Source of the DNA: Onishia taeanensis
GTDB lineage: Bacteria; Pseudomonadota; Gammaproteobacteria; Pseudomonadales; Halomonadaceae
Length of the DNA: 64,000 nucleotides
Assembly (NCBI RefSeq): GCF_900100755.1
Contig: NZ_FNCI01000003.1
Coordinates: 248,001-312,000 of the forward strand
Direction of reading: 5' to 3'
Each line of letters opens with the position of its first letter. Position 1 is the stretch's first letter. Made by a program: the position numbers and the translations under genes. The notes under the pieces are model-generated. The model saw only the letters and a list, made by a program, of their open reading frames with translations, ran no database searches and was not told the origin of the DNA. Of the stretch, positions 1 to 10,571 are shown piece by piece.

Positions 1-438
1 CTGATAGGCGGCGCGTGCTTCAGCGCTAGTCGTTGGCTCGCTACCGCTGGAGGAATCACTCGCCGAAGCCGTCGCATCCTCTGCTTTACCTGCGGCCATT
101 GCCTGCTCCGCTGCGGAGGCCGCTGCATCATTAGACTGAACGAGCTTCTCGAGCTCCAGATAACGCTGCTGCGCCATCTTTTGCTGCTGATCTAGCTGAT
201 AGCGCAGCTCTTCTATCTGACCACGCAGGCGTTTGATTTCCTCCTGGTTCTCCTGCACCTGGTTAAACAACACCAGGCTGCCCCCGGACTCCTCGCGCAC
301 TTCGGCACGCTGATAGAAGTTACCGGAGCCCTGCGAGAGATCCTCGACCACCGGTGCGGCACTCGCCAGCGGTGGCAGCGCCAGGCAGAGCCCGGCGCCA
401 AGGGTCGTCAGCGTCAATCTAGACAGACCATCTTTCAT
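1..438 (-). CDS. cpoB: Cell division coordinator CpoB (YbgF), N-terminal part
   Basis: Periplasmic protein that in E. coli couples PBP1B-LpoB peptidoglycan synthesis to Tol-Pal driven outer-membrane constriction. Only the first 146 codons are in the window; the C-terminal TPR region lies beyond the left edge. Visible parts are a Sec signal peptide (hydrophobic residues about 8-25, likely cleavage after Ala27), a Gln/Glu/Leu-rich coiled coil at about residues 58-100 that matches the family's trimerisation segment, and an Ala/Ser-rich linker. The start lies 36 bp after the pal stop, so it is the last gene of the tol-pal operon. Identity rests on position and architecture. Confidence 0.88.
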   Translation of the reverse strand, partial: MKDGLSRLTLTTLGAGLCLALPPLASAAPVVEDLSQGSGNFYQRAEVREESGGSLVLFNQVQENQEEIKRLRGQIEELRYQLDQQQKMAQQRYLELEKLVQSNDAAASAAEQAMAAGKAEDATASASDSSSGSEPTTSAEARAAYQ

Positions 439-474
439 GTATCACTCCATCGGCTGCAGGCGGTACCTGGCGAC

Positions 475-1014
475 TCAGTAGTCGAAGACCACACGACGGT
501 TCTGGGCATAGCTGTCTTCGCTGCTGCCACGCACGGCCGGACGCTCTTCACCATAGCTGACCACCTCGAGCTGTGACGGGGAAACGCCCTGAACCATCAG
601 GAAGCGCTGGACGGCGTTGGCGCGACGCTCGCCGAGAGCCAGGTTGTACTCGCGGGTGCCGCGTTCGTCGGTGTGCCCTTGCAGGATCACATTGGCGTTG
701 GGGTGAGAGCGCAGGTACTGGGCATGTGCGGCCATGACCGGCTCGAACTCACTGCGAATGGTGTCGCGATCATAATCGAAATAGATGGTGCGAACCTGGG
801 GGATGCCGTCCTGCTGGCCATCCCGCATGCCCATACTATTGGATCCGACCTGGCCGGAATTCATGCCCTGGCTGGACGCGCCGCCGTTGGTGCTGCCAGC
901 GCCTTCACTGCCCGCCATGGAACCGTCCTGGGTGCCACCGGTGCTGGAGCAGCCGGCCATGACGACCAGCGAAACGGCTACGGCGAGATGCTTGGCATAG
1001 GGGAAAAGGTGCAT
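475..1014 (-). CDS. pal: Peptidoglycan-associated lipoprotein Pal
   Basis: Outer-membrane lipoprotein that anchors the membrane to peptidoglycan and is moved to the septum by TolB and TolQRA. The chosen start gives 179 aa with a lipobox ending at Cys22 (VMAGC) and discards a 17-residue upstream extension that would bury the signal peptide. After a Gly/Ser/Met-rich linker, an OmpA-like domain (about residues 70-179) carries the GHTDERG peptidoglycan-binding segment and the C-terminal NRRV motif. It lies downstream of tolB and upstream of cpoB on the same strand, the usual gammaproteobacterial order. Confidence 0.97.
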   Translation of the reverse strand: MHLFPYAKHLAVAVSLVVMAGCSSTGGTQDGSMAGSEGAGSTNGGASSQGMNSGQVGSNSMGMRDGQQDGIPQVRTIYFDYDRDTIRSEFEPVMAAHAQYLRSHPNANVILQGHTDERGTREYNLALGERRANAVQRFLMVQGVSPSQLEVVSYGEERPAVRGSSEDSYAQNRRVVFDY

Positions 1015-1068
1015 ATTCGACTCCTTGAAAGATGCCAGTGACTGGCTGGGTATTAACGCAATCATCGT

Positions 1069-2352
1069 TTAATTCAGAAACGGGGACCAGGCAGGTTCTC
1101 GAACATCTCCCTGGGCGGCGGGTAGCCGGAAGGACGCATTGCCATCCGCCGAGACCGCCGAGAGCACCCCTTTACCACCCTGCTGGGTGGCGAAGATTAC
1201 CATGGTGCCGTTGGGGGCAACACTGGGTGACTCATCGGCCCGCGAGTTGGTCAGCGTGACCAGGCGACCCGTCTCCAGGTCCTGCTTGGCGACCTGGAAT
1301 CCCTGGCTGCCGCGATGAATCATGAACAACGTCTCGCCATCGGGTGAAAAGCGCCCACGGGAATTATAGTTGCCGGTGAAGGTCAGGCGTTTGGCTTCTC
1401 CACTGCCCAACTCATAGCGATACAGCTGCGGGCCGCCGCTGCGATCCGAGGTGAATACCAGGCTTTGACCGTCCGGCGCCCAGGTCGGCTCGGTATCGAT
1501 GGCATCGCTGCGTGTCAGGCGTTGGAAGTTGCCCGAGCCGATATCCATCACGTAGATTTCCGGCTGGCCATCCTTGGAAAGCGACATGGCCAACTTGCGG
1601 CCGTCCGGGGACCAAGCAGGCGCCCCGTTGATGCCCTCGAATGAGCTGACGCGCACTCGCTGACTGGTGGCCAGGTTCTGGATATAGATGGCCGGGCGCC
1701 CGGTCTCAAACGACACATAGGCTAGCTTCTGACCATCCGGTGACCAGGCCGGGGATAGAATCGGCTCGTCAGAGGACAGGATCTGCTGGCTGTTGTAGCC
1801 GTCGGCGTCAGCCACCTGCAGGCCATACTGGATATTCTCGCCCACCCCCTGTGAGGTGACATAGGCGATCTGGGTAGAGAAGGCACCACGAATCCCGGTG
1901 ATGGCCTCGAAGATTTCGTCGCTGATACGGTGTGCCGCTGACCGCGACTGGTCGGGGCCGGCGAGATTGATGACCTTGCCGAGCATGCGCTCCTGGCCGT
2001 AGACGTCCATCAGCTCGTACTGAATGCTGCCATCGGTGCCGACCTTGCCTACCACTAGGTAATCGGCATCCACCGCGCGCCAGTCGCGATAGTTGACCTC
2101 ACTGCTGGCACTCGGTGTAGCGATGAGGTTGTCCCGCGACAGCGGCTTGAACTGACCGCTGCGCTCGAGATCGTTGGCGATCACGCTGGCAATATCCGTG
2201 GGCAGTTGAGCCCCCTGCTCGGCGAAGGTCACCACTGCAATCGGCGTCGCCCGGTCACTGCCCTTGGTGATCTCGATGGTGAGATCGGCATGGGCAAGAC
2301 TGGTCATCAGCAGCAACAGCATGCCGCACCACAAGCTCATATAACGTTTCAT
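1069..2352 (-). CDS. tolB: Tol-Pal system beta-propeller protein TolB
   Basis: Periplasmic protein of 427 aa, the usual family size, that links Pal to TolA. A signal peptide ends near residue 22 (SLAHA). The N-terminal mixed domain (about 23-160) is followed by a six-bladed beta-propeller with the repeated WSPDG signature, seen at least three times between about residues 200 and 300 and again near the C-terminus. Its start overlaps the tolA stop by one base (2352), suggesting translational coupling. A methionine at residue 5 is an alternative start that also keeps the signal peptide. Confidence 0.97.
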   Translation of the reverse strand: MKRYMSLWCGMLLLLMTSLAHADLTIEITKGSDRATPIAVVTFAEQGAQLPTDIASVIANDLERSGQFKPLSRDNLIATPSASSEVNYRDWRAVDADYLVVGKVGTDGSIQYELMDVYGQERMLGKVINLAGPDQSRSAAHRISDEIFEAITGIRGAFSTQIAYVTSQGVGENIQYGLQVADADGYNSQQILSSDEPILSPAWSPDGQKLAYVSFETGRPAIYIQNLATSQRVRVSSFEGINGAPAWSPDGRKLAMSLSKDGQPEIYVMDIGSGNFQRLTRSDAIDTEPTWAPDGQSLVFTSDRSGGPQLYRYELGSGEAKRLTFTGNYNSRGRFSPDGETLFMIHRGSQGFQVAKQDLETGRLVTLTNSRADESPSVAPNGTMVIFATQQGGKGVLSAVSADGNASFRLPAAQGDVREPAWSPFLN

Positions 2353-3464
2353 CAGCGCACATCCTCGGGTCTGAATCTCAGGTTAAATTCGCGAAAGTCG
2401 CGCTGGGCCGCAGGCGGCAAATCCTGCATCTCACGGAAGGGCGCCGCGCGCCTCACCGCTTGCAGCACCGAGCGATCGAAGGCCGCATCGCCATTGCTCT
2501 GGACCAGCCGTACATCGACCAGTTCGCCCGTCGGCAGCAGCGTCAGGTGTACCGTAGCCTGGACGCCTGCCTGCAGGTTAGGAGGAATAATCCAGGCCTG
2601 CTCAATGACACTTTGCACTAAATCCTTGAAGCCATTGCTGGCCTGCGCCGCCTGGCGCGCATTGGCGATGGCTTCTTCCTCGCCGGCAATGGCGCTATCC
2701 AAGCTACTGCTGGCCGCCTCGGCGGCACGCTTGGCGGCTTCTTCCTGGCGCTTGCGCTCGGCCTCTGCCTCGGCTCGACGGCGAGCCTCCTCCTGACGTT
2801 TGCGTTCGGCTTCGGCTTCAGCCTGCTTGCGCGCCTCTTCCTGGCGCTTGGCTTCTGCCTCAGCTGCGGCCTGCTGGCGTGCTTCTTCCTGGCGTTTGGC
2901 CTCTGCCTCGGCTTCAGCCTGCTTGCGGGCCTCTTCCTGGCGCCTGGCTTCCGCCTCGGCCTCAGCCTGGCGGCGAGCCTCTTCTTGTCGCTTACGTTCG
3001 GCTTCGGCCTGGGCCTGGCGCTGTGCCTCAGCCTCCTGGCGTGCCTGCTCCTCTTGCTGGCGGCGGGCTTCGGCGGCGGCGGCTTCTTCGGCACGGCGCT
3101 GGGCATCGGCCTCGGCCTGACTACGTGCCTCTTCGGCGGCCTTACGCGCAGCTTCCTGCTCGGCCGCTTGCTGAGCTTGCTGCTCTGCCGCCGCCTGTTC
3201 GGCTTCCTGCTGGCGCTGACGCTCGGCAGCGGCCTCTTCCTGGGCCTGGCGATCGGCGGCACGGGCCTTGGCAGCTTCGGCACGCTGCGCCTGGTCGGTG
3301 GTAGTTTCGGTACTGACCAGCGTCGCCTTGACCACCGTCGCCGAGCTCTGCTCTTCATCGGAGGTCGGAAATTCCAGCACATTGATCACCACGACCCCGA
3401 CGTGCAGGGCAAGCGCCAGGGCCACCGGCAGGCCGTAGCCTACTCGGGAGTCATGTCTGGCCAT
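2352..3464 (-). CDS. tolA: Tol-Pal system protein TolA
   Basis: Inner-membrane protein of 370 aa that spans the periplasm and passes TolQR energy to TolB and Pal. One N-terminal membrane helix (about residues 10-30) contains a histidine, like the TolA helix that contacts TolQR. It is followed by a long Ala/Glu/Lys/Gln/Arg-rich helical domain (about 45-265) made of many near-repeats of a [13 protein letters not shown]-type unit. The C-terminal globular domain (about 270-370) contains the TonB/TolA-like segment ending in a [11 protein letters not shown] tail. The repeats make the DNA at about 2750-3060 internally repetitive, so length variation between strains is likely. It lies 9 bp after tolR. 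Confidence 0.95.
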   Translation of the reverse strand: MARHDSRVGYGLPVALALALHVGVVVINVLEFPTSDEEQSSATVVKATLVSTETTTDQAQRAEAAKARAADRQAQEEAAAERQRQQEAEQAAAEQQAQQAAEQEAARKAAEEARSQAEADAQRRAEEAAAAEARRQQEEQARQEAEAQRQAQAEAERKRQEEARRQAEAEAEARRQEEARKQAEAEAEAKRQEEARQQAAAEAEAKRQEEARKQAEAEAERKRQEEARRRAEAEAERKRQEEAAKRAAEAASSSLDSAIAGEEEAIANARQAAQASNGFKDLVQSVIEQAWIIPPNLQAGVQATVHLTLLPTGELVDVRLVQSNGDAAFDRSVLQAVRRAAPFREMQDLPPAAQRDFREFNLRFRPEDVR

Positions 3465-3473
3465 GCGTGCTCC

Positions 3474-3917
3474 TTAATTGTCGGCGGACGGCGGTTCGGA
3501 AATCAGGCCGACATCGCTGACGCCGGCTATTTGCAATGTGCTCATCAGAGAGATGACCTGACCATAGGGCACATTGCGGTCCCCGCGAACCAGTACCGGG
3601 GTATTGGGGCGCCGATTAAGAATAGCAATCACCTTGTCGGAGATATCCTCGAGGCTGGTCGCCGCTTTATCGTCACCGACAGAGATGTAATAGCTACCCT
3701 CGCGGTCGACAGAGACGATCACCGGCTCCTGGTCCTCGATATCGGCAATCGGCTCGGACGCCGTCTTGGGCAGTTCGACCTGGACACCCTGCGTCATCAT
3801 TGGCGCGGTAATCATGAAGATGACCAACAGCACCAGCATCACGTCGATGAAGGGCACCACGTTGATCTCGCCCATCGGCTTGCCGCGGCCGCCACGGTGA
3901 AACGGACCATGCATCAT
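3474..3917 (-). CDS. tolR: Tol-Pal proton-channel subunit TolR
   Basis: ExbD/TolR family protein of 147 aa with one membrane helix. It contains the segment PFIDVMLVLLVIFMI near residues 22-36, whose Asp corresponds to the proton-conducting aspartate of the TolQR channel. The remainder is a periplasmic domain that binds peptidoglycan in E. coli. The start is preceded by a recognisable GGAG-type site, and the gene sits 12 bp downstream of tolQ. Length and motif fit the family; ExbD is the only close alternative and is excluded by the tol gene order. Confidence 0.96.
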   Translation of the reverse strand: MMHGPFHRGGRGKPMGEINVVPFIDVMLVLLVIFMITAPMMTQGVQVELPKTASEPIADIEDQEPVIVSVDREGSYYISVGDDKAATSLEDISDKVIAILNRRPNTPVLVRGDRNVPYGQVISLMSTLQIAGVSDVGLISEPPSADN

Positions 3918-3929
3918 GGCGTTACTCCC

Positions 3930-4619
3930 TCAGGCCGCATCCTGGTCACCGCGCCCCTGGAGGTTGCGGTGCAGGATGGAATGAAACTCTTCGGCGAAGT
4001 CTTCGTATTTGCCGAGCAGCTTGTTGGACGCGGCGGACAAGCGGTTATAGAAGATAACCGCCGGAATCGCCGCGAACAGCCCCATGGCGGTGGCGATCAA
4101 GGCCTCGGCGATCCAGGGGGCGACGGTGGCAAGCGTGGCCTGTTGCGTCATCGACAGGCTCTGGAAGGACCCCATGATGCCCCAGACGGTGCCGAACAGA
4201 CCGATATAGGGGCTGGCGGAGGCGACGGTAGCCAGGAAGATCAGGTGCAGGTTCAGGCGTTCTTCCTCTCGCGACCAGGCGACGCGCATGGAGCGCTGAA
4301 CGCCTTCGAGAATCGACTGGGGGTTACGCGTCTTGGGAAGAAGACGATTGAACTCGCGAAAGCCGGAGCGGAAGACGTGTTCGGCCCCCTGGGTTTCCTG
4401 CTCAGCCGGGGTTTCGCGATAGAGCTCGTTGAGATCGATACCTGACCAGAAGCGGTCCTCGAAGTCCTTATGGGCGCGTTTGGCACGACGCAGTACGAAG
4501 CTGCGCTGAAAGATCACCACCCAGGACAGCACCGAGGCGATGATCAGCAGCAGCATCACGAACTGCACCACGCCACTGGCGTTCATGATCAGATGGGGAA
4601 TGGACATGGAGTCGTTCAC
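3930..4619 (-). CDS. tolQ: Tol-Pal proton-channel subunit TolQ
   Basis: Inner-membrane ExbB/TolQ family protein of 229 aa that forms the pentameric stator for TolR. Three membrane helices are visible: about residues 14-38, 125-150 and 162-188. The last two contain the conserved small residues and threonines of the channel (SPYIGLFGTVWGIM and APWIAEALIATAMG). It lies in the ybgC-tolQRAB-pal-cpoB cluster. An 88-bp gap to ybgC leaves room for a promoter, though I cannot assign one. Confidence 0.96.
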   Translation of the reverse strand: MNDSMSIPHLIMNASGVVQFVMLLLIIASVLSWVVIFQRSFVLRRAKRAHKDFEDRFWSGIDLNELYRETPAEQETQGAEHVFRSGFREFNRLLPKTRNPQSILEGVQRSMRVAWSREEERLNLHLIFLATVASASPYIGLFGTVWGIMGSFQSLSMTQQATLATVAPWIAEALIATAMGLFAAIPAVIFYNRLSAASNKLLGKYEDFAEEFHSILHRNLQGRGDQDAA

Positions 4620-4707
4620 GGGAGTCCTCTTTTATCAAACGCGTTCGTCATACGAAAACATCGGGCCGAACCTGCACCTTAGCGTTACAGGCCGGCGACT
4701 CATTTCT

Positions 4708-5099
4708 TCAAGCTGACAGTGCCTTGCCAAGGCTGGCAGGCCAGCGCCTGGGCCTGAGGCTATTGGCATCCAAGCAGGCAATGTCGACCGTGGCATGGCA
4801 CAAAGGCTCACCCCCGTGTCGCACGACCTGATCGAAACTCATTCGACAGCCACTGTGGGCCCTGACCTCGGCGCTGACGCTGAGCTCATCGTCGAGCCGG
4901 GCAGGCTTGGCATAGCGACATTCCAGACGATGCACCACCAGTTGGATATTCTCATCGAGCAGTGCGCGCTGGGTAATGCCCCACTTCTTCAACCACTCGC
5001 TGCGGGCCCTTTCCATAAACTTCAGGTAGTTGACGTAGTAGACGATGCCACCCGCATCGGTGTCTTCGATATAGACGGTGACTGGGTGCTGAAACTCAC

Positions 5100-5103
<4 letters not shown>
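4708..5103 (-). CDS. ybgC: Acyl-CoA thioesterase YbgC
   Basis: Hot-dog fold thioesterase of 131 aa, cytoplasmic and associated with Tol-Pal operons. The 4-hydroxybenzoyl-CoA thioesterase signature [20 protein letters not shown] (about residues 13-32) includes the catalytic aspartate. E. coli YbgC hydrolyses acyl-CoA and interacts with phospholipid enzymes; the substrate here is not shown by sequence. Its ATG overlaps the ruvB stop by 4 bp, so the tol cluster and ruv genes may be cotranscribed. Confidence 0.93.
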
Positions 5104-6149
<1,046 letters not shown>

Positions 6150-6229
6150 GTGGCCTCCATTGGCTGGAGGCGCTGTGTGGAAACTGCCTTGAAGCGCATG
6201 CGCTCACTTTTGCCATGAGTCATCAATCA

Positions 6230-6841
6230 TCAACCCGCCAACTTGCGTGCCAGCGCGCCCTTGATCAGGGCTTCGGTCGATAGGCCCTCATCCTGAGCGG
6301 CGATCATTTTGGCGGCCTCGGTGGGCTTGTAGCCCAGCGCCACCAGAGCGGCTTCGGCATCGGCGCGAGAGTCGCTTGCCGAGGCGCCTGTAGCGGCTTG
6401 TTCGAGGCCGGCCAGGGCATTCTCGGTTGCCTGGGTCCACTGCGGGAAACGGTCGCGCATTTCGATCACCAGACGCTCGGCGGTCTTTTTGCCGACGCCC
6501 GGCAACCGCGTCAAAGCCTTGATATCGTCATCCATCACGCAGCGAATGAACTGGTCTTCATCCATGCCCGAGAGGATGGCGAGAGCCAGCTTGGGGCCGA
6601 CACCATTGACCTTGATCAGCGCCCTGAACAGGGCACGTTCCTTCTCACGAGCGAAGCCAAATAGCAGGTGCGCATCCTCGCGTACGGTAAGGTGAGTGTG
6701 CAACTGTATCGTTTCGCCGACACCGGGCAGGGCCAGCAGGGTCGTCATGGAGGCTTCGAGCTCATAGCCTACCCCGCCCACATCCACGACCAGCCCGGGC
6801 GGCTGCTTTTCCAGCAGAGTGCCTCGAAGGCGTCCAATCAT
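6230..6841 (-). CDS. ruvA: Holliday junction DNA-binding protein RuvA
   Basis: Tetrameric junction-recognition subunit that loads RuvB. The start [12 protein letters not shown] at 6841 gives 203 aa, the normal size; a 30-residue upstream extension has no family support. It has an N-terminal OB fold (1-62), two helix-hairpin-helix motifs ([13 protein letters not shown] and [13 protein letters not shown], about 68-130), an acidic linker and domain III (about 155-203) that contacts RuvB. A 222-bp gap separates it from ruvC and holds a long palindrome and a LexA-like box, so ruvA may have its own promoter. Confidence 0.98.
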   Translation of the reverse strand: MIGRLRGTLLEKQPPGLVVDVGGVGYELEASMTTLLALPGVGETIQLHTHLTVREDAHLLFGFAREKERALFRALIKVNGVGPKLALAILSGMDEDQFIRCVMDDDIKALTRLPGVGKKTAERLVIEMRDRFPQWTQATENALAGLEQAATGASASDSRADAEAALVALGYKPTEAAKMIAAQDEGLSTEALIKGALARKLAG

Positions 6842-6931
6842 ACCGTCACGATCCTTGAGAAAATTCGGAGTTCTTGAGTACTTTTTGAGCGAGCGCTCGA
6901 TCGGCGCCCGAGCGAGAAAGTACCGAATCAC

Positions 6932-6963
6932 TATACTGGTCGCCCCATGGGCTGACCAGTATA
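6932..6963. promoter_or_regulatory. 32-bp near-perfect palindrome upstream of ruvA
   Basis: Arms TATACTGGTC (6932-6941) and GACCAGTATA (6954-6963) are perfect inverses, and the centre CCCATGGG is itself palindromic. Twenty-eight of 32 positions are self-complementary. It lies 91 bp upstream of the ruvA start and 100 bp downstream of the ruvC stop. No U-tract follows on either strand, so an operator or cruciform is more likely than a terminator. Confidence 0.6.
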
Positions 6964-6972
6964 TCCAAACAG
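6957..6972 (-). promoter_or_regulatory. Possible LexA box upstream of ruvA
   Basis: On the minus strand the sequence reads CTGTTTGGATATACTG. This matches the gammaproteobacterial LexA consensus CTGT-N8-ACAG except for one base in the right half (ACTG). ruvAB is a known LexA target in E. coli, which raises the prior. The box overlaps the right arm of the 32-bp palindrome. Confidence 0.4.
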
Positions 6973-7063
6973 CGTTTGATAATATAAAACCGCCGGTGTC
7001 TGGCCTGAGATAGGTGGCCCGATGCAGCGTGTTTCAGCGGTGGGTCTTCTTGCTATCGGCATA

Positions 7064-7609
7064 TCAGCCGGGGCGGTAGTCCCGCCAGCTCTTGCCGCGT
7101 GACTGGCGTGAGTTGCGGCCGCCGAAGGCGCCCTGCTGGACCAGGCCGAGCCGGGCATGAGCATGCGTCAGGGCGATAGCCAAAGCATCGGCGGCATCCG
7201 CCTGGGGCGTTGCCGAGAGCCCCAATACGGCGGTTACCATATGCTGCACTTGGCTTTTATCGGCCGCCCCCGTGCCCGTGACCGCCTGCTTGATCTGCCG
7301 TGGCCCGTATTCGCTGACCGGCAGCCCATGGTTGGCGGCACAGACGATGGCAGCGCCACGCGCCTGGCCGAGCTTTAGCGCCGAGGCGGCGTTGTTGGAC
7401 ATGAACACCTGCTCGATGGCGAATTCCGCCGGTCGATGCACGGCGATCAGTTCGCTGATGCCGGCATAGCACTGAGCCAGCCGCTGAGCCAGGTCATCGT
7501 CCTTGAGGCGAATGCAGCCACTGGCCACGTACACCGGCTTGGGTTTGCTGACATCGAGCACGCCATAGCCGGTGATGCGCGACCCCGGATCGATACCCAG
7601 AATCAGCAT
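7064..7609 (-). CDS. ruvC: Holliday junction resolvase RuvC
   Basis: RNase H-fold endonuclease of 181 aa that cleaves Holliday junctions after RuvAB migration. The catalytic acidic residues are visible: Asp7 in [14 protein letters not shown], Glu in FAIEQVFM, and the Asp pair in [18 protein letters not shown]-terminal tail rich in Arg/Gly (about 158-181) is slightly longer than in E. coli. The start ATG lies 27 bp after the yebC stop, fitting a yebC-ruvC-ruvA-ruvB order. Confidence 0.98.
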   Translation of the reverse strand: MLILGIDPGSRITGYGVLDVSKPKPVYVASGCIRLKDDDLAQRLAQCYAGISELIAVHRPAEFAIEQVFMSNNAASALKLGQARGAAIVCAANHGLPVSEYGPRQIKQAVTGTGAADKSQVQHMVTAVLGLSATPQADAADALAIALTHAHARLGLVQQGAFGGRNSRQSRGKSWRDYRPG

Positions 7610-7636
7610 GAGCAGACCTGCTGATTGGTCACTCCG

Positions 7637-8386
7637 TTATTCGAGCTGTTCAAGAACGGCCTCGTCGAAATCGGCGTTGGAATAGACGTTTTGCACATCA
7701 TCGAGATCCTCAAGCATGTCCACCAGCTTGATGACCTTCTGCGCCACCTCGACGTCGTCGATTGGCGAGTAGTTGTCAGGATACTTGTCGATCTCGCTGT
7801 ATGATGGCGTGAGACCTGCCTCGAGCAGTGCTTCCTTGACCGTCCAGAAATCCCCCGGCTGGGTAATGACTTCGATTCTGCCGTCTTCATGGCTGATCAC
7901 ATCTTCCGCGCCGGCCTCCAGGGTGGCCTCCATCAGCGCTTCTTCACTGGTGCCATCGGTAAACTGTAGCCGCCCCTGATGATGGAACATGAAGGACACG
8001 GAGCCGGTGGTGCCCAGATTGCCACCATGCTTGGAGAACGCATGACGCACTTCCGAGACGGTACGATTGCGGTTATCGGTCATGCACTCGACCAGCACGG
8101 CGACACCGTCCGGGCCGTAGCCCTCGTAGACGGTTTCCTCCATGGCATCGCCATCGGTGTTGCCGGCCCCTCGGTCGACGGCACGCTGGATGGTGTCCTT
8201 GGTCATATTGTTGCCAAGCGCCTTGTCGATGGCCGCGCGTAGGCGCGGGTTGTCGTTTGGCTCACTACCCCCCAGCCGGGCGGCGACCGTCAGTTCACGA
8301 ATCAGTTTGGAGAAGATCTTGCCGCGCTTGGCATCCTGTGCGGCCTTGCGATGCTTGATATTGGCCCATTTGCTATGTCCGGCCAT
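7637..8386 (-). CDS. yebC: YebC/PmpR family protein
   Basis: Cytoplasmic YebC/PmpR (TACO1) family protein of 249 aa. The start [14 protein letters not shown] is the invariant family N-terminus and has a strong AAGGAGG site upstream; the 22 upstream residues are rejected. Family members have been described both as DNA-binding regulators and as translation factors that relieve stalling at proline stretches; sequence alone cannot decide. It lies between aspS and ruvC, the usual gammaproteobacterial position. Confidence 0.96.
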   Translation of the reverse strand: MAGHSKWANIKHRKAAQDAKRGKIFSKLIRELTVAARLGGSEPNDNPRLRAAIDKALGNNMTKDTIQRAVDRGAGNTDGDAMEETVYEGYGPDGVAVLVECMTDNRNRTVSEVRHAFSKHGGNLGTTGSVSFMFHHQGRLQFTDGTSEEALMEATLEAGAEDVISHEDGRIEVITQPGDFWTVKEALLEAGLTPSYSEIDKYPDNYSPIDDVEVAQKVIKLVDMLEDLDDVQNVYSNADFDEAVLEQLE

Positions 8387-8409
8387 GAAAAAAACCTCCT
8401 TTTCATGCG

Positions 8410-8435
8410 CCGCCGGCGCCCAAGGGCGCCGGCGG
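8410..8435. other. Strong GC hairpin between aspS and yebC
   Basis: A perfect 12-bp inverted repeat, CCGCCGGCGCCC (8410-8421) and GGGCGCCGGCGG (8424-8435), closes a two-base loop. No U-run follows on either strand, so it is not a standard intrinsic terminator. It sits 24 bp before the yebC start in the transcript and could be a processing or attenuation structure. Confidence 0.6.
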
Positions 8436-8469
8436 TTCGGAATTGCGTGCATCAGAAGCTAGCAGAGAC

Positions 8470-10254
8470 TCAAGCGTCTTGTTCGGCCTCGGGCTTGGCT
8501 TTCTGACGCAGGCGGATATTGAGCTCTTTAAGCTGCGTCGGAGAGACCACGCCAGGTGCGTCGGTCATCAGGCAAGCGGCACTCTGGGTTTTCGGGAAGG
8601 CAATGACTTCGCGGATCGTCTTGGCACCGGTCATCAGCATCACCAGGCGGTCCAGGCCGAAGGCCAGGCCACCGTGGGGCGGCGCGCCGTACTGCAGGGC
8701 GTCTAGCAGGAAGCCGAACTTCTCGTCGGCTTCTTCTTCGCCGATGCCCAGCACGTCGAGTACCGCGCGCTGCATGCCGTGGTCATGAATACGGATAGAA
8801 CCGCCACCCAGTTCGGTGCCGTTGAGCACCATGTCGTAGGCCTTGGACAGCGCCTCGGCCGGGCGGTCGCGCAGAGTGTCGACATCGCAGGACGGTGCGG
8901 TGAACGGGTGGTGAAGCGCCTGCATGCGGCCGTTGCCGTCTTCCTCGAACATCGGGAAGTCGACGACCCAAAGCGGCGCCCATTCGCGGGTATAAAGCTC
9001 GAGATCTTCACCCAGTTTGACGCGCAGCGCACCGATCGCCTCGTTGACGATGCGGGCGTTATCGGCGCCGAAGAAGATGATGTCGCCGTCCTGTGCCTCG
9101 ACGCGGTCGAGCAGCTCTTCGATGATGCCGTCCATGAACTTGACGATCGGCGACTGCAGGCCTTCGATGCCCTTGGCGCGCTCGTTGACCTTGATCCAGG
9201 CCAGACCGCGAGCACCGTAGATGCCGACGAACTTGGTGTACTCGTCGATTTCCTTGCGCGACAGCTTGGCACCGCCCGGCACCTTGAGTGCCGCCACACG
9301 ACCATCCTCGGCCTGGGCCGGGCCAGAGAAGACCTTGAAGTCGACGTCTTTCATCAGGTCGTCGACATCGGTGAGCTCCAGCGGGATGCGCAGGTCAGGC
9401 TTGTCGGAACCAAAGCGGCTCATGGCCTCAGCATAGGGCATGCGCGGGAACAGCGGCAGCTCAACGTCGAGCACTTCTTGGAACAGCTGACGGATCATGG
9501 TCTCGGTGATGGCCATGACGTCGTCTTCCTCGACGAAGGAAGCTTCGATATCGATCTGAGTGAATTCCGGCTGACGGTCGGCACGCAGGTCCTCGTCACG
9601 GAAGCACTTGGCGATCTGATAATAGCGATCGACGCCGGAGACCATCAGCAGCTGCTTGAACAGCTGCGGCGACTGCGGAAGCGCGAAGAAGCTGCCGGCG
9701 TGGGTGCGGCTGGGCACTAGATAGTCGCGAGCGCCTTCCGGCGTGGCACGGGTCAGGATCGGCGTCTCGATGTCGAGGAAGCCCTGGCCTTCCAGGAAGG
9801 CGCGCACGCTGTGCGAGATCCGCGAACGCAGGCGCAGCTTGTCGATCATTTCCGGACGGCGCAGGTCGATATAGCGATACTTGAGGCGAGTTTCCTCACC
9901 GACCTTGCCATGCTCGTCGAGCTGGAACGGCGGCGTCGCGGCGGTATTGAGCACCTCGACGTCCTTGGCCAGCACCTCGATCATACCGGTCGGCATGTTA
10001 GGGTTCTGGGTGCCTTCCGGGCGCGGGCGAACGCGGCCGGTGATGCGCAGCACGAATTCGTTACGTGCGCGGTCGGCGGTCGCGAAGGCTTCGGCGGTAT
10101 CGGGATCCACCACCACCTGCGCCAAACCGTCACGGTCGCGCAGATCGAGGAAGATTACCCCACCATGGTCACGGCGGCGGTGAACCCAGCCGCACAAGGT
10201 GACCTGCTGGTCCACCAGAGTCTCGTTCAGCTGGCCGCAATAATGGCTGCGCAT
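8470..10254 (-). CDS. aspS: Aspartyl-tRNA synthetase
   Basis: Class II synthetase of 594 aa, the bacterial-type length, that charges tRNA-Asp. It has an N-terminal anticodon-binding OB fold (about 1-110, with [20 protein letters not shown]), motif 2 in the segment [20 protein letters not shown] (about 217-236), the bacterial GAD insertion, and motif 3 [12 protein letters not shown] near the C-terminus. It precedes yebC-ruvCAB and is 50 bp downstream of the FmdB-type zinc-ribbon gene. Whether it also charges tRNA-Asn cannot be decided without the rest of the genome. Confidence 0.98.
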   Translation of the reverse strand: MRSHYCGQLNETLVDQQVTLCGWVHRRRDHGGVIFLDLRDRDGLAQVVVDPDTAEAFATADRARNEFVLRITGRVRPRPEGTQNPNMPTGMIEVLAKDVEVLNTAATPPFQLDEHGKVGEETRLKYRYIDLRRPEMIDKLRLRSRISHSVRAFLEGQGFLDIETPILTRATPEGARDYLVPSRTHAGSFFALPQSPQLFKQLLMVSGVDRYYQIAKCFRDEDLRADRQPEFTQIDIEASFVEEDDVMAITETMIRQLFQEVLDVELPLFPRMPYAEAMSRFGSDKPDLRIPLELTDVDDLMKDVDFKVFSGPAQAEDGRVAALKVPGGAKLSRKEIDEYTKFVGIYGARGLAWIKVNERAKGIEGLQSPIVKFMDGIIEELLDRVEAQDGDIIFFGADNARIVNEAIGALRVKLGEDLELYTREWAPLWVVDFPMFEEDGNGRMQALHHPFTAPSCDVDTLRDRPAEALSKAYDMVLNGTELGGGSIRIHDHGMQRAVLDVLGIGEEEADEKFGFLLDALQYGAPPHGGLAFGLDRLVMLMTGAKTIREVIAFPKTQSAACLMTDAPGVVSPTQLKELNIRLRQKAKPEAEQDA

Positions 10255-10304
10255 GTCAAATCCTGTTCTGTTGCGTTATCGAATAATAAAGAAGGACGGG
10301 GCGC

Positions 10305-10571
10305 TTAGGCCGCCGCTCCGTCCTTGGCCGTTGTCTTGGGTGAGGCGCTAGAATCCGCCCCGCCCTCGCCGGCAAGATTCTTCTTGCTGCCGGACTTGAA
10401 ATCGGTCTCGTACCAGCCGTTGCCGGCCAGCCGGAAGCCCGCCGCGCTGATCAGCCGCTGAAGCGAATCCTTCTCGCAGGCTGGGCAATCGGTCAGCGGG
10501 TCGGCGCTGATTTTCTGAAGCTTTTCCAGGCGATGGCCACAGGCCTTGCACTCATATTCATAGATGGGCAT
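10305..10571 (-). CDS. FmdB-family zinc ribbon protein
   Basis: Small protein of 88 aa with the FmdB/CxxC regulatory-protein domain at the N-terminus (MPIYEYECKACGH). Two CxxC knuckles, Cys8/Cys11 and the CPAC pair at about 34-37, should bind zinc. The C-terminal half is a low-complexity Gly/Ala/Ser/Lys tail. The molecular function is unknown. In many gammaproteobacteria it precedes aspS, as here, and it is probably the first gene of the aspS-yebC-ruv transcript. Confidence 0.85.
   Translation of the reverse strand: MPIYEYECKACGHRLEKLQKISADPLTDCPACEKDSLQRLISAAGFRLAGNGWYETDFKSGSKKNLAGEGGADSSASPKTTAKDGAAA

Noticed and set aside
2985-4445. Long plus-strand frame of 486 codons opposite tolA-tolR-tolQ
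   Set aside because: Antisense shadow in high-GC DNA; low-complexity content mirrors the TolA repeats and lacks a ribosome-binding site or family pattern.
8779-9720. 313-codon frame opposite aspS
   Set aside because: Antisense to a clearly conserved synthetase; His/Asp/Leu-rich shadow composition.
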